NCBI GenBank assembly: GCA_903910445.1
Contig: CAIVZR010000004.1
Span: 1-64,000 of the forward strand
Source: an uncultured Bacteroidota bacterium
Lineage (GTDB): Bacteria; Bacteroidota; Bacteroidia; UKL13-3
DNA: 64,000 nucleotides
Reading direction: 5' to 3'
Below the pieces are notes generated by a model. That model saw only the letters and a program-made list of their open reading frames with translations, ran no database searches and was not told where the DNA came from. Positions 34,647 to 44,547 of the stretch are shown one piece after another. Numbering within the stretch: position 1 is the stretch's first letter; each line of letters begins with the position of its first letter. The position numbers and the translations under genes were made by a program.

Positions 34647-36593
34647 GTGATTCCACGCCCCCTTGTCGATACCATTATCAATACCGCTCGCATAGATGAG
34701 GTGATTGGCGATTTTGTTGTGCTCAAAAAGCGTGGCGTCAACCTCATGGCATGCTGCCCTTTCCATGGCGAGAAAACACCCTCTTTCTCCGTCTCAGTAA
34801 CGAAAGGGATCTATAAATGTTTTGGTTGCGGTAGGGCAGGCAATGCGGTGAACTTTGTGATGGAACACGAGAGTTTAACCTATGTAGAAGCACTCCGCTA
34901 TCTCGCTAAAAAATACAATATTGAAGTTGTTGAAGAGAATATCAATCCAGAGGAAGCCAAGGCGCTTAGTACCGAAAGGGATAGTGTTTTCATCGCACTC
35001 AATTATGCTGCTAAATATTTCCAAGAGCAACTAACTAACTCTGAAGAAGGAAAAAATATAGGACTCAGCTATTTCAAAGAACGAGGATTTCGCGATGAAA
35101 CCATCGAGAAGTTTCAATTGGGGTATAGTCACGAAAACCGTACTTCTTTCTATAATAGTGCTTTGAAAAATGGACTCACCGAAGAGTTCATTCTCAAAGC
35201 AGGATTAATAAGTAAGCTCGAAAGTGGTGAGGTGATTGATCGTTACCGCGGTCGCGTTACCTTTCCAATTTATAATTTAAGTGGAAAAATCATCGCCTTC
35301 GCAGGCCGAATTCTAAAAACGAATGACAAGGTTGCGAAGTATGTGAATAGTCCGGAAACATTGGTATATCACAAAAGTGAGCACCTTTACGGATTGCATA
35401 TAGCGAAGACTGCTATCAAAAAAGCCGACCTAGTATACCTGGTTGAAGGATACACCGACGTCATCACACTCGTACAAAGTGGAGTGGAAAATGTAGTGGC
35501 ATCCTCTGGTACATCACTCACCGATGGGCAAATTAGGTTGGTAACCCGGTTCACTAAAAACATCACGGTATTATACGATGGGGATGCCGCGGGAATCAAA
35601 GCCGCCTTGCGCGGTATCGATATGCTTTTGGCCGAAGGTATGAATGTGAAGGTGGTGCTCTTCCCCGATAACGACGACCCTGATAGTTATTGCCGCAAAG
35701 TAGGGGGCACTGCTTTCGAAGAATATATTGCAGAGAATGCGAAAGACTTTATCCTCTTTAAATCGCAGCTACTACTCGATGAAGTAAAACAAGATGTAGC
35801 CCAGCGAAGCAATGCCATTCACAATATTGTGGAGAGCATCAGCAAAATCCCCGACCCAATAACCCGAAGCCTCTACGCCGCCGAAAGCAGTAAGATTCTG
35901 CAAGTGGAAGAACAATTGATTATAAACGAAATCAATAAGCAACGGGGTATTAAAATTCGGGAGCAAATACAACCTGTAGATTTTCAATTGCAGCAAGCCC
36001 AACAAATTATTGAACAGGCCGAGCAACTTGAAAAGGAAAATACAAAATCGGATTTCGAAACAGGCATGATGCGTTTGTTGTTGAAATACGGCACCAAAGA
36101 ATATGACGATTCGCAATCAGTAATGCAACATGTGGTAAACGATATCATTCAGAATGAATTTGAATTGGAGAATGAATCGTTTAGAAAATTGCTTCAGGAG
36201 TTTGTTTCCAACCTCGATAACAAAGAGTTTAATTCCGAGGACTTCTTTAAAAGTGAAGACCCTGAAATAAGTAAGACCAGCATCGATTTAATTTACGACT
36301 TCGATAAACATAATATCAGCCCTAACTGGCTAATACGGCAAGAAATAAGCATCCCAACGCCCGATGATAACTACAAATTGAGCATCGACAAATCATATTC
36401 TCAATTTAAGATTTATCGTATCGGTAAAATTTATAAGGAAATTATTCGTGAATTCGAAGAGCTGAAAAATGCTACCGACCTTACCGAAGAAGATCGCATT
36501 GCCAAAGAAATTCATTTAATGCAAACCCAAATGAAGGTGAAGCAAATCGAACGCGGACTCTCAGATACCACTGGCACAGTAATATCACGCTAA
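34647..36593 (+). CDS. dnaG: DNA primase
   Basis: A 648-residue primase. It starts with GTG (MIPRPLVDTII), matching the usual family start. The zinc-binding domain has the CHC2 ligands Cys37, His40, Cys58 and Cys61. The catalytic core follows with RVTFPIYNLSGKIIAFAGR, and the TOPRIM motifs VYLVEGYTDV and LYDGDAAGIKA. The C-terminal helicase-binding part (about 440-648) is divergent, as is normal. It makes RNA primers for DNA replication. Confidence 0.96.
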   Translation: MIPRPLVDTIINTARIDEVIGDFVVLKKRGVNLMACCPFHGEKTPSFSVSVTKGIYKCFGCGRAGNAVNFVMEHESLTYVEALRYLAKKYNIEVVEENINPEEAKALSTERDSVFIALNYAAKYFQEQLTNSEEGKNIGLSYFKERGFRDETIEKFQLGYSHENRTSFYNSALKNGLTEEFILKAGLISKLESGEVIDRYRGRVTFPIYNLSGKIIAFAGRILKTNDKVAKYVNSPETLVYHKSEHLYGLHIAKTAIKKADLVYLVEGYTDVITLVQSGVENVVASSGTSLTDGQIRLVTRFTKNITVLYDGDAAGIKAALRGIDMLLAEGMNVKVVLFPDNDDPDSYCRKVGGTAFEEYIAENAKDFILFKSQLLLDEVKQDVAQRSNAIHNIVESISKIPDPITRSLYAAESSKILQVEEQLIINEINKQRGIKIREQIQPVDFQLQQAQQIIEQAEQLEKENTKSDFETGMMRLLLKYGTKEYDDSQSVMQHVVNDIIQNEFELENESFRKLLQEFVSNLDNKEFNSEDFFKSEDPEISKTSIDLIYDFDKHNISPNWLIRQEISIPTPDDNYKLSIDKSYSQFKIYRIGKIYKEIIREFEELKNATDLTEEDRIAKEIHLMQTQMKVKQIERGLSDTTGTVISR

Positions 36594-36597
36594 TTTT

Positions 36598-37623
36598 ATG
36601 GCCACTATCAATAAAAGACTCTATGCCCTGGATTCATTTCGTGGAATTGCTGCATTTGCGGTAGCGCTTTTTCATTTTACCATGCTTACTCCTCAAGCCA
36701 ACCTAGGTTTTAAATATGGTGTAACAGGGGTAGATATATTTTTTCTGTTTAGTGGATTTGTGATTTTAATTTCCGTAAAAGAAACGGCAACACTTCGACA
36801 ACTTATTATAAATAGAATTGCACGATTGTACCCAGTCTATTGGGCTGCTGTGCTTTTTACGGGATTTCTGTTTTGGTTTTACAATGTTAACTCTCAAGCC
36901 GATTGGAATGCATTTTGGAAAATGTTGCTTGCCAATCTCACGATGTTTCAATACTATTTACAGCAACCCAATTTGGATGGCCCCTATTGGACCATGACCT
37001 ATGAATTGCTCTTCTACACATTTATGTTATTGGTGTTTTTATTCAAAGGGTTGAAATCAATAGAGCACATTGCCCTTGCAGGAATTGCATTCACTGCAAT
37101 TCATAGTTTGTTTTTCAAAAATTATACGCCCGTATTATTTAATTCAATACAATTATGGGTGCCAATTCTAAGTCATTTCTCTTTGTTCATGGCTGGAATT
37201 TTATATTACAAAATCCGAACCGAGGGTGCCAATTTTCAACGTATTGCAATTATTATTGCGGCTTGGCTGGTGCAGCTTTCCTGCTTCGAAAATGGAGGTA
37301 TGAGTCATGTATATATATCGTTCTATGAATATTTTGTATTGCTCACTTCCTATTTCATTATTATGTTTCTATTGGTTTATGACAAGCTTAATTTTCTAGC
37401 CATCAAGCCACTCCTGTTTTTAGGTAGTATTTCCTATCCATTATTTCTCATTCATCAATTCATTAGTAGAAGTGTAATTATTGCGGTTCTTGTAACCTAC
37501 GAGCACTATTCCTTTTGGGCCGCAGCCAGTATAGCATTGGTTGTTTCCATTTTGTTGGCAACCTTAATTATGAAAATGGAAAAGCCAGTAAGCGATTTTA
37601 TTAAAACGCGATTGTCAAAATAA
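36598..37623 (+). CDS. Acyltransferase 3 family membrane protein
   Basis: A 341-residue protein with about ten membrane helices. The N-terminus LYALDSFRGIAAFAVALFHF has the family's Arg-Gly and catalytic His. GVTGVDIFFLFSGFVI and YWTMTYELLFY are also typical. These enzymes O-acylate sugars of LPS O-antigen, exopolysaccharide or peptidoglycan. The SGNH half present in some members is missing. It starts 4 bases after the dnaG stop and is followed by a terminator. Confidence 0.9.
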   Translation: MATINKRLYALDSFRGIAAFAVALFHFTMLTPQANLGFKYGVTGVDIFFLFSGFVILISVKETATLRQLIINRIARLYPVYWAAVLFTGFLFWFYNVNSQADWNAFWKMLLANLTMFQYYLQQPNLDGPYWTMTYELLFYTFMLLVFLFKGLKSIEHIALAGIAFTAIHSLFFKNYTPVLFNSIQLWVPILSHFSLFMAGILYYKIRTEGANFQRIAIIIAAWLVQLSCFENGGMSHVYISFYEYFVLLTSYFIIMFLLVYDKLNFLAIKPLLFLGSISYPLFLIHQFISRSVIIAVLVTYEHYSFWAAASIALVVSILLATLIMKMEKPVSDFIKTRLSK

Positions 37624-37637
37624 AATCTTTTATAAAT

Positions 37638-37670
37638 AAAAAACCCCTCGCTGTTTACACAAGGGGTTTT
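37638..37670. terminator. Bidirectional terminator
   Basis: AAAACCCCT pairs with AGGGGTTTT around a 13-base loop between the convergent acyltransferase and dnaN genes. Confidence 0.85.
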
Positions 37671-37689
37671 AACAATAAAATTTTTCGAA

Positions 37690-38817
37690 TTAGTTGTAGG
37701 TGTTCAACATTAAAGGCATCACCAGCATTGTAATTTCCTCACCTTCATTTTGTGATGATGGAACCAATACACCCGCACGGTTTGGTGTGCTCATGTTGAG
37801 TATAACGTCATCGCTTTGAAGAGCTGATAACATATCGCTTAAGAAGCGCGCGTTAAATCCAATTTCCATATCTACACCATCGTAGGTGCAACCCAGTTCT
37901 TCTTTTGCTTCATTGCTAAAATCTAAATCTTCAGCACTTACAGTAAGGCTGCTTCCCGCCATTTTCAAACGAACTTGATGGGTGCTCTTATTACTGAAGA
38001 TAGAGATACGACGAATAGATCCAAGAAACTCCAAACGATTAATTAAAAGCTTGTTCGGATTTTCTACTGGAATTACAGCTTTGTAATCAGGGAATTTTTC
38101 GTCAATTAAGCGACAAATCAAATTTACATCTCCAAAAGAGAAAAAAGCATTTGATTTATTGTAATCAACTTTCGCTATTGCATCATCGCTATTTGGTAAC
38201 GACGATTTTAAAAGGTTCAACGCCTTTTTAGGAATTACAAAATTGATTTCTTCTGTAGGTTTTACAGCGGTATTTTTAAAACGTACCAAACGATTTGCAT
38301 CTGTTGCAACGAAATTGATACCGTCTTTCTTTAATTCAAATAATACACCGGTAAGCGCTTGACGCATTTCATCAGTACCTGTAGCAAAAATGGTTTTACT
38401 AATGGCATTACCCAATGACGCTGCTTTTACAGAAATGCTTGAAGCCGATTCAATCTTCGGCATCTTTGGAAAATCATCAGGTTTTTGTCCCGATAATTTA
38501 TATCGACCGCTATCTGTAACGATTTCGATATTCAACGTCTCTGTATCAGCATTGAATGTGATTGGTTGTTCAGGAAGTGCTTTTAATGTTTCCAACATAA
38601 TTTTTGATGGAACTGCAATCTTTCCGTCAGCATTGCTCTCTACGTTTACTACCGTAGTCATGCTGGTCTCCAAATCGGTGGCAGATACCGTAAGACGCCC
38701 TTTCTTCAGGTCGAATAAAAAATAATCCAATATAGGAAGCACCGATTTCGGATTGATAACTCCGGCAATCTGCTCGATAGGCTTTAGTAAGGCTGATGAT
38801 GAAACAATAAACTTCAT
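37690..38817 (-). CDS. dnaN: DNA polymerase III beta sliding clamp
   Basis: The frame is open from 38850, but the standard start MKFIVSSSALLKPI is at 38817, giving 375 residues. Three clamp domains are recognisable: SVLPILDYFLFDLKKGRLTVSATDLE, FATGTDEMRQALTGVLFEL and LEFLGSIRRISIFSNKSTHQVRL. The C-terminus is VMPLMLN, as usual. It tethers polymerase to DNA. A complete promoter lies upstream. dnaA and recF are not adjacent here. Confidence 0.96.
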   Translation of the reverse strand: MKFIVSSSALLKPIEQIAGVINPKSVLPILDYFLFDLKKGRLTVSATDLETSMTTVVNVESNADGKIAVPSKIMLETLKALPEQPITFNADTETLNIEIVTDSGRYKLSGQKPDDFPKMPKIESASSISVKAASLGNAISKTIFATGTDEMRQALTGVLFELKKDGINFVATDANRLVRFKNTAVKPTEEINFVIPKKALNLLKSSLPNSDDAIAKVDYNKSNAFFSFGDVNLICRLIDEKFPDYKAVIPVENPNKLLINRLEFLGSIRRISIFSNKSTHQVRLKMAGSSLTVSAEDLDFSNEAKEELGCTYDGVDMEIGFNARFLSDMLSALQSDDVILNMSTPNRAGVLVPSSQNEGEEITMLVMPLMLNTYN

Positions 38818-38847
38818 AGTAGATAAATTACACTTTAATACTTCACG

Positions 38848-38877
38848 CAAAAGTATCAGTATTCGCCTTATTTACAA
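38848..38877 (-). promoter_or_regulatory. dnaN promoter
   Basis: On the minus strand TTG (38877-38875), a 19-base spacer and TACTTTTG (38855-38848) match the consensus. The leader is about 25-30 bases, which supports the start at 38817. Confidence 0.65.
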
Positions 38878-38999
38878 GATATGAGGGTAAAAAGTGAATA
38901 ACTAAAAATAGTACTGATTGTTGGTCAGAATCCCTTTGAATGTAAGGAATTGGCCTTCAGATATGGTTCCTTACTTTTCAATAGGTGGGAATCAACAAA

Positions 39000-40223
39000 T
39001 TAAAGGGTGGGAATCAACAATTCAATATCCTTGAATGGAATATCAAATCGGTTGGCAATATGCTTATTGGTAAGACGGCCTTTGTAAATATAAATTCCAT
39101 CTCGTACTCCATTTTTCTCCCAGATGTATTTTCTCAATCCACCCGAATTGGCAATTTTCAATAACAAAGTACTGAAAATATTACTCAATGCATAACTGGC
39201 AGTACGTGCTACTCGTGACGAAATATTTGGAACACAGTAATGAATCACATCATGTTTTGTAAACACTGGATTTTCATGAGTGGTAACTTCCGAAGTATCG
39301 AAACATCCACCCTGGTCAATACTCACATCAATAATCACTGAGTTCTTTTTCATGTTCTTAACCATGTTTTCTGAGACTACAGTGGGTGTTAATCCATCTT
39401 CTGCACGTAGCGCCCCAATTGCAATATCGGCCGTGGTTAATGCCTTGCCCAAAATTTTGGGATTCAATAATGAAGTATAAATACGATTTCCAATATTGTT
39501 TTGTAATCGACGTAATCGATACAAACTGTTGTCAAAAACTTTCACCTCCGCTCCCAATCCTAAAGCAGCACGTGTGGCATATTCACCAACAGTTCCGCTA
39601 CCTATGATAATAACTTCTGTTGGTGGAACTCCGGTAATTCCTCCGAGTAATTCTCCTTTTCCTCCATATACATTGCTTAAATATTCGGCACCAATGAGTA
39701 TGCAGGTATTTCCCGCTATCTCGCTCATGCTGCGTATTACAGGCAGCGAACCCCACTCGTCTCTTAAGTATTCGTATGCAATGGCAGTGACGCCACGGTT
39801 CATCAACTCATGAATATAATGTGGCTTTAAATCTGTTGGTTGAATAGCAGAAATTAAAATCTGTCCCTGACTCATCCAATTGATTTCTTCAAGGGTAGGC
39901 GGAGATATTTTCAATACAATCTCACACTTGAAAAGCTCCTCAGGATTGTAAGAAATTTTTGCACCAGCATCGCTGTATTCTTTGTCGCTGAAGTTGGCCT
40001 TTAAACCAGCACCACTTTCAATAATTACCTCATGTCCATTGTTAATAAGCAAGTGAACAGCAGTAGGGGTAAGGGGAATACGGTTTTCCTGATAAGTGAT
40101 TTCTCGAGGTACGGCAATCTTTAAATTATGATCGTGCTTGCGCTCTTCTAGTAAAGCCTCTTGGGGTTGAAGTCCGGCTTTCTTGGCCAGCTCTTTAATA
40201 TCGTTGGTGTAAACGTCCTGCAT
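39000..40223 (-). CDS. ald: Alanine dehydrogenase
   Basis: A 407-residue NAD-dependent enzyme interconverting alanine and pyruvate plus ammonia. The N-terminal substrate region IAVPREITYQENRIPLTP and GAGLKANFSDKEYSDAGAKI are clear. The Rossmann motif is IIGSGTVGEYATRAALGLGAEV. VPNISSRVARTASYALSN closes the active site. The N-terminus is about 30 residues longer than in well-known Ald proteins, a form common in Bacteroidota. It lies 28 bases after tsaE on the same strand and has its own promoter. Confidence 0.93.
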   Translation of the reverse strand: MQDVYTNDIKELAKKAGLQPQEALLEERKHDHNLKIAVPREITYQENRIPLTPTAVHLLINNGHEVIIESGAGLKANFSDKEYSDAGAKISYNPEELFKCEIVLKISPPTLEEINWMSQGQILISAIQPTDLKPHYIHELMNRGVTAIAYEYLRDEWGSLPVIRSMSEIAGNTCILIGAEYLSNVYGGKGELLGGITGVPPTEVIIIGSGTVGEYATRAALGLGAEVKVFDNSLYRLRRLQNNIGNRIYTSLLNPKILGKALTTADIAIGALRAEDGLTPTVVSENMVKNMKKNSVIIDVSIDQGGCFDTSEVTTHENPVFTKHDVIHYCVPNISSRVARTASYALSNIFSTLLLKIANSGGLRKYIWEKNGVRDGIYIYKGRLTNKHIANRFDIPFKDIELLIPTL

Positions 40224-40246
40224 ATTATATTCAATAACTCAAGAGC

Positions 40247-40276
40247 CAAATTTAAGTAAAGTTTCCGGTTTGCAAA
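40247..40276 (-). promoter_or_regulatory. ald promoter inside the tsaE 3' end
   Basis: On the minus strand TTTG (40276-40273), an 18-base spacer and TAAATTTG (40254-40247) match the consensus, 23 bases before the ald ATG. Confidence 0.6.
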
Positions 40277-40698
40277 AAATTAATTATTTCACTTGTGAAG
40301 ATGCGGGTTTCATCCTCTTGCTCGATCTTAATCTTTAATAGGGGGTATGGTAATAATGGAGCCACCATTTCGGCCCATTCCATAAGGCATATCGCATCTT
40401 TTGCAAAATATTCTTCCAGCCCAAAATCATAGGCTTCCTGCATCGATTTAAGTCGATAAAAATCAAAATGATAAATAGTTAATGCCCCATTTTGATACTC
40501 GTTTACCAGGCTATAAGTAGGGCTGTGAATCTCTTCTTCACGAACTCCCATCGCCATACATAACGCTTTGATAAATGTCGTTTTCCCAGCTCCCATCGGG
40601 GCATCAAAACTTACTACCCGTTGCGATAAAATTTCAGGCAATAAAGCTTCAACGATTTTTGGGAGTTCCGCTAAACTTTTACAGATATGTTTACTCAT
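40252..40698 (-). CDS. tsaE: tRNA threonylcarbamoyladenosine biosynthesis ATPase TsaE
   Basis: A 148-residue P-loop protein. Walker A is APMGAGKTTF (33-42); SPTYSLVNEYQ and HFDFYRLKSMQEAYDFGLEEY are the switch and base motifs; CLMEWAEMV is the TsaE signature. It works with TsaB and TsaD to modify ANN-decoding tRNAs. It is divergent from the membrane protein gene at 40752. Confidence 0.95.
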   Translation of the reverse strand: MSKHICKSLAELPKIVEALLPEILSQRVVSFDAPMGAGKTTFIKALCMAMGVREEEIHSPTYSLVNEYQNGALTIYHFDFYRLKSMQEAYDFGLEEYFAKDAICLMEWAEMVAPLLPYPLLKIKIEQEDETRIFTSEIINFLQTGNFT

Positions 40699-40713
40699 TC
40701 TTTTTATAAAGGT

Positions 40714-40721
40714 TATTTTTG
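40714..40721 (+). promoter_or_regulatory. -7 element for the membrane protein at 40752
   Basis: TATTTTTG matches TAnnTTTG and lies 30 bases before the ATG. No -33 TTTG is visible. Confidence 0.5.
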
Positions 40722-40751
40722 CCCGTAATTATTATCGAGCAAAGTTAACAA

Positions 40752-42269
40752 ATGAAAGATTTCTTCAAGAATAAAGTGTCCTTTGGTTTTTTTTTGTTTT
40801 TCCTCCTCTTCGGATTGAGTCAGATTTTCTTTGGTGAAAAAACAGCAGTCCGGGGCGGTTTTTTTTATGATGGATCGGTTTACGCCGATATCACCATGCA
40901 TTTTGAAGAATTGGTTTTTCATAAAGGAGCAGGTGCCGATGCCTTCAAACCCGATTCGGAACAATTCACACATGGAATCAGCGATTACTTGTTGCAACGT
41001 ACGCTACCGTTGGGATTGGTACATTATTCATTGAAATTTTTCGGTGCGGAGTTTTCTAATTTTAATGTGGTTCGTGCCTTCGAATATTGGAATATAATTT
41101 ATCTGCTAATCAGTATCATCGCTTGGCATTTTATTATTAAAAAACTTAACCTATCACCCAACTTACAATTATTTAGTTATTTACTAATATTTGGAAATTT
41201 TGCATTTCTAAAACTCAATTTCTACTATCCAGTATTAACCGATACCCCAGCTTTTTTGCTCATGATGCTCACCCTCTATGCATGGCTTTACCAAAAGCCA
41301 GTATTGCAATTGGTGATATTGTTAATGGGCGCTTTCACTTGGCCTTCCTTCTTTTATTTGAGTGGGGTACTATTGTTTTTTATGCCTAATCAAAACGACG
41401 ATTTATATGAAGAAAAAAGTTGGATCAAATGGTGGGGAACAGCTGGTGCCGCAATCATCGCAATGGTGTTTTTATTTTGGGTGTTTTATTTCAAACACAA
41501 TAACGATGGGGTGATGAGCTATTTCGAAGGGGAATGGGACGCGGAGAAAATAAATCGTACTTGGCTTCCATTAAGCTTAATACTTTTGATGGTATACTGG
41601 TGTGGATTGTATTTCAACCTTCTCAAACTAAATGTGAGTAAGGTTTTTAATATTCGAAACTATTTAAAGTCGTATCATATCTGGATGGGAGTAATTCTGT
41701 TGGTGCTCTTTGTTGCGATAAAATTGTTGATTAAGCAGCTGCAAGGTCCTGATACCGTTTCGGGAATGAAACTCTATATAAGAAATGCGTTTTTACGATC
41801 GTGTACCGACCCTTTAACATTTCTCGTTTCTAATATTCAGTATTTCGGATTGATATTTATCTTGTTGCTTTTTTATGCACGCGGTTTTATTCGTCAAGTG
41901 CAATCGCATGGCCCTGGAGCCGTGATTGTTTTAGCAATGATTATCGTTTTTAGTATTAATTCGGAGAGCCGACAAATCACTTATATAATCCCGATTTTGG
42001 TCTACTTCTTTATGCCGGTAATTCGTAATTGGAATCTATCGATGCCTAAATTTATTGGGTTTTGTGTTGTTGCTTTCGCGCTTTCTAAATGTTGGCTGCC
42101 ATTAAATCATGGCAATTATGTGAATATACCCGTATCCTTCCCCGATCAATGGTATTTCATGAACATGGGGCCATGGATGAGTCACGTAAGTTATCTGATC
42201 TTCGCAGCCACAGCTTTACTAGCCACATTACTTGTATGGCTTTTAGCGCGTACCGAGAAAATTAATTAG
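40752..42269 (+). CDS. Polytopic membrane protein, possibly a GT-C glycosyltransferase
   Basis: A 505-residue protein with about eleven predicted membrane helices. Between the first two helices is a long extracytoplasmic loop with YDGSVYADITMHF (acidic) and an HGISDYLLQRTLP segment. YPVLTDTPAFLLMM follows at about 160. The acidic loop after helix 1 suits the GT-C fold, but no specific family was recognised. The gene stands alone, divergent from tsaE and convergent with fabH. Confidence 0.6.
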   Translation: MKDFFKNKVSFGFFLFFLLFGLSQIFFGEKTAVRGGFFYDGSVYADITMHFEELVFHKGAGADAFKPDSEQFTHGISDYLLQRTLPLGLVHYSLKFFGAEFSNFNVVRAFEYWNIIYLLISIIAWHFIIKKLNLSPNLQLFSYLLIFGNFAFLKLNFYYPVLTDTPAFLLMMLTLYAWLYQKPVLQLVILLMGAFTWPSFFYLSGVLLFFMPNQNDDLYEEKSWIKWWGTAGAAIIAMVFLFWVFYFKHNNDGVMSYFEGEWDAEKINRTWLPLSLILLMVYWCGLYFNLLKLNVSKVFNIRNYLKSYHIWMGVILLVLFVAIKLLIKQLQGPDTVSGMKLYIRNAFLRSCTDPLTFLVSNIQYFGLIFILLLFYARGFIRQVQSHGPGAVIVLAMIIVFSINSESRQITYIIPILVYFFMPVIRNWNLSMPKFIGFCVVAFALSKCWLPLNHGNYVNIPVSFPDQWYFMNMGPWMSHVSYLIFAATALLATLLVWLLARTEKIN

Positions 42270-42317
42270 CGATTTGCTTTTGCGAGTTACGATTCACTAT
42301 TTACAAGGAAACAATTC

Positions 42318-43310
42318 CTAAAACGCCCACTTCAACCAGATACTTCCCCAAGTATATCCACCCCCAAAAGAAGCAAGGATAAGGTTATCGCCTTTTTTGA
42401 GTTGGTTCTGATAGTCGTATAAACACAATGGAATAGTAGCAGCAGTTGTGTTGCCGTAACGTTGAATATTTACCATTACTTTTTCTGGATCAAGTCCCAT
42501 TCGTTCGCGGGTAGCATCAATAATTCGCAGGTTGGCTTGATGTGGAACGAGCCATTGAACATCATCAGCAGTAAGATGATTTCGCTCCATAATTTCATAG
42601 CTAACATCAGCCATGCCGGTTACTGCTGCTTTAAATACAGGTTGGCCTTCTTGGTAAACAAAATGTTCTTTATTTGTAACGGTTTCAATACTTGCAGGCT
42701 TTACCGATCCTCCTGCTTTCATATGAAGATGTTTTCTTCCAGCACCATCACTTTTAAGGATACAATCAATTACACCAAGTCCTTCGAAGTTCGGTTCTAA
42801 TAAAACCACCCCACATCCATCTCCGAATATGATACAAGTATTTCTATCAGTATAGTCAATGATACTACTCATTTTATCTACACCAATCACCAATACCTTT
42901 TTATATCGTCCGCTTTCAATTAAAGCGGCACCTGTTTGTAAGCCATATAAAAATCCAGAACATGCTGCACTCATATCAAAACCCCAAGCATTTTTCAAGC
43001 CCGCCTTATCGCTTATGATATTGGCTGTTGCAGGAAAAACCATGTCGGGGGTTACCGTCGAACAAATCACCACCTCAATACTTAATGGGTCGATATTGTT
43101 TTTTTCTAAGAGACTCTTAATGGCTTCAGTTGCCATGTCGCTCGACCCCAATCCAGGGGTTTTCAATATTCGTCTTTCGGTGATACCTGTACGAGAGCGA
43201 ATCCACTCATCGTTGGTGTCGACCATTTTTTCAAGATCGAAATTTGTTAATTTATCGGGAGGCAAGTATGCATCGATGGCGGTTATAGCAGCGGTAATCT
43301 TTTGCGTCAT
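42318..43310 (-). CDS. fabH: Beta-ketoacyl-ACP synthase III
   Basis: A 330-residue thiolase-fold enzyme that starts fatty acid synthesis by condensing an acyl-CoA with malonyl-ACP. The catalytic triad is Cys117 in [10 protein letters not shown], His257 in VPHQANLRI and Asn287 in [11 protein letters not shown]. Length and the C-terminal FGGGYTWGS are standard. A -7 element lies 8 bases before its ATG, so the mRNA is probably leaderless. Confidence 0.96.
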   Translation of the reverse strand: MTQKITAAITAIDAYLPPDKLTNFDLEKMVDTNDEWIRSRTGITERRILKTPGLGSSDMATEAIKSLLEKNNIDPLSIEVVICSTVTPDMVFPATANIISDKAGLKNAWGFDMSAACSGFLYGLQTGAALIESGRYKKVLVIGVDKMSSIIDYTDRNTCIIFGDGCGVVLLEPNFEGLGVIDCILKSDGAGRKHLHMKAGGSVKPASIETVTNKEHFVYQEGQPVFKAAVTGMADVSYEIMERNHLTADDVQWLVPHQANLRIIDATRERMGLDPEKVMVNIQRYGNTTAATIPLCLYDYQNQLKKGDNLILASFGGGYTWGSIWLKWAF

Positions 43311-43318
43311 ATTGGGTG

Positions 43319-43326
43319 CAAAGTTA
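43319..43326 (-). promoter_or_regulatory. -7 element directly before fabH
   Basis: The minus strand reads TAACTTTG, an exact TAnnTTTG, 8 bases from the ATG. Confidence 0.55.
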
Positions 43327-43498
43327 AAAAATATGTTGGTTATGAAGAATTGAAAATGTTAAAGGCCCGTCAATCCTATGTTTATAGTATTTAACCATAA
43401 TTCCTGCTGCTTTTATTCAGTTGCAGCTTGCCGCGAATCCATGCTACGCAATTCTCATATTTATCTTTAAATTCGCACTCCTATATTAAAAAAAGTTC

Positions 43499-44503
43499 AT
43501 GCAGGCAAAAGTGTTCGAATTAGCAGCAATGCTTAATGGTAGCGTAGAAGGAAATGGTGAAACAATACTCAATACCATTTGTAAGATTGAGGAAGGACAA
43601 CCCAATGGGTTGAGCTTTCTATCTAATCCCAAATATATCCCGTTTATCTATGACACCAAGGCGGGAGCAGTGCTGGTTAATAATGATATGGTTTTTGAAA
43701 AGCCAGTGAGCGCTACACTCATTCGTGTGCCTGATGCATATTCTGCCTTCACTAAGATTCTTGAAATTGCCCAAAGCAATCAACATAAAACGGGAATTGA
43801 ACAACCAAGTTTCATCGACCCAACAGCAAAAATTGGCAAGGGTGTTTATATCGGTGCCTTCGCCTATATCGGAGCACATGCTCAAATTGGGGATAATGTG
43901 AAAATCTATCCACAAGTATGCATTGGCGATCATGCCATCATTGCCGATAACACCGTGATCTATGCCGGAGTGAAAATTTATAATGATAGCCTTATTGGCC
44001 AAAATGTAATTATCCATGCCGCTACAGTTATAGGTAGCGATGGCTTCGGACATGCTCCGCAAGCCGATGGCACCTATAAGAAGATTCCTCAAATTGGAAA
44101 TGTGATTATTGAAGACAATGTGGAAATTGGTAGCAACTGCTCTATCGACAGGGCTACTTTTGGAAGTACCATCATTCGTAAGGGCGTGAAACTTGATAAT
44201 CTCATTCAGGTAGCGCATAATGCTGAGATTGGTGAGAACACTGTTATCGCAGCACAATCAGGAGTTTCGGGAAGCACCAAGATTGGCAAACAATGTAAGG
44301 TTGGCGGCCAGGTGGGATTTGTAGGTCATATACAAGTAGCCGATGGAAGTCATATTGGTGCCCAAAGCGGTGTACATCATGCCATCACCGAGCCCAATCG
44401 CGAATGGTTTGGCTCTCCCATCATGGATAAACGAGAAGCATTCCGAATCAGTTTGCTATTAACTAAATTGCCTGAATTATTTAAGAAAGTAAAATCTTTA
44501 TAA
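43499..44503 (+). CDS. lpxD: UDP-3-O-acylglucosamine N-acyltransferase
   Basis: A 334-residue enzyme of lipid A synthesis. It has an N-terminal uridine-binding domain (LAAMLNGSVEGNG, LSFLSNPKY) and a left-handed beta helix of hexapeptide repeats (about 105-300). The catalytic His is in NLIQVAHNAEIGENTVIAAQ. HAPQADGTYKKIPQIGNV is another signature. It adds the N-linked acyl chain to UDP-3-O-acylglucosamine, using acyl-ACP. It is the first gene of lpxD-lpxC/fabZ-yqeY. Confidence 0.97.
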   Translation: MQAKVFELAAMLNGSVEGNGETILNTICKIEEGQPNGLSFLSNPKYIPFIYDTKAGAVLVNNDMVFEKPVSATLIRVPDAYSAFTKILEIAQSNQHKTGIEQPSFIDPTAKIGKGVYIGAFAYIGAHAQIGDNVKIYPQVCIGDHAIIADNTVIYAGVKIYNDSLIGQNVIIHAATVIGSDGFGHAPQADGTYKKIPQIGNVIIEDNVEIGSNCSIDRATFGSTIIRKGVKLDNLIQVAHNAEIGENTVIAAQSGVSGSTKIGKQCKVGGQVGFVGHIQVADGSHIGAQSGVHHAITEPNREWFGSPIMDKREAFRISLLLTKLPELFKKVKSL

Positions 44504-44547
44504 TCGAATCCAGTATCGATTCATATTTTAAAATAGAAAATCAAAGC

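Noticed and set aside
43619-44257. Long minus-strand open frame (212 codons) opposite lpxD
   Set aside because: Antisense to the hexapeptide repeats of lpxD, whose periodic codons create long open frames.
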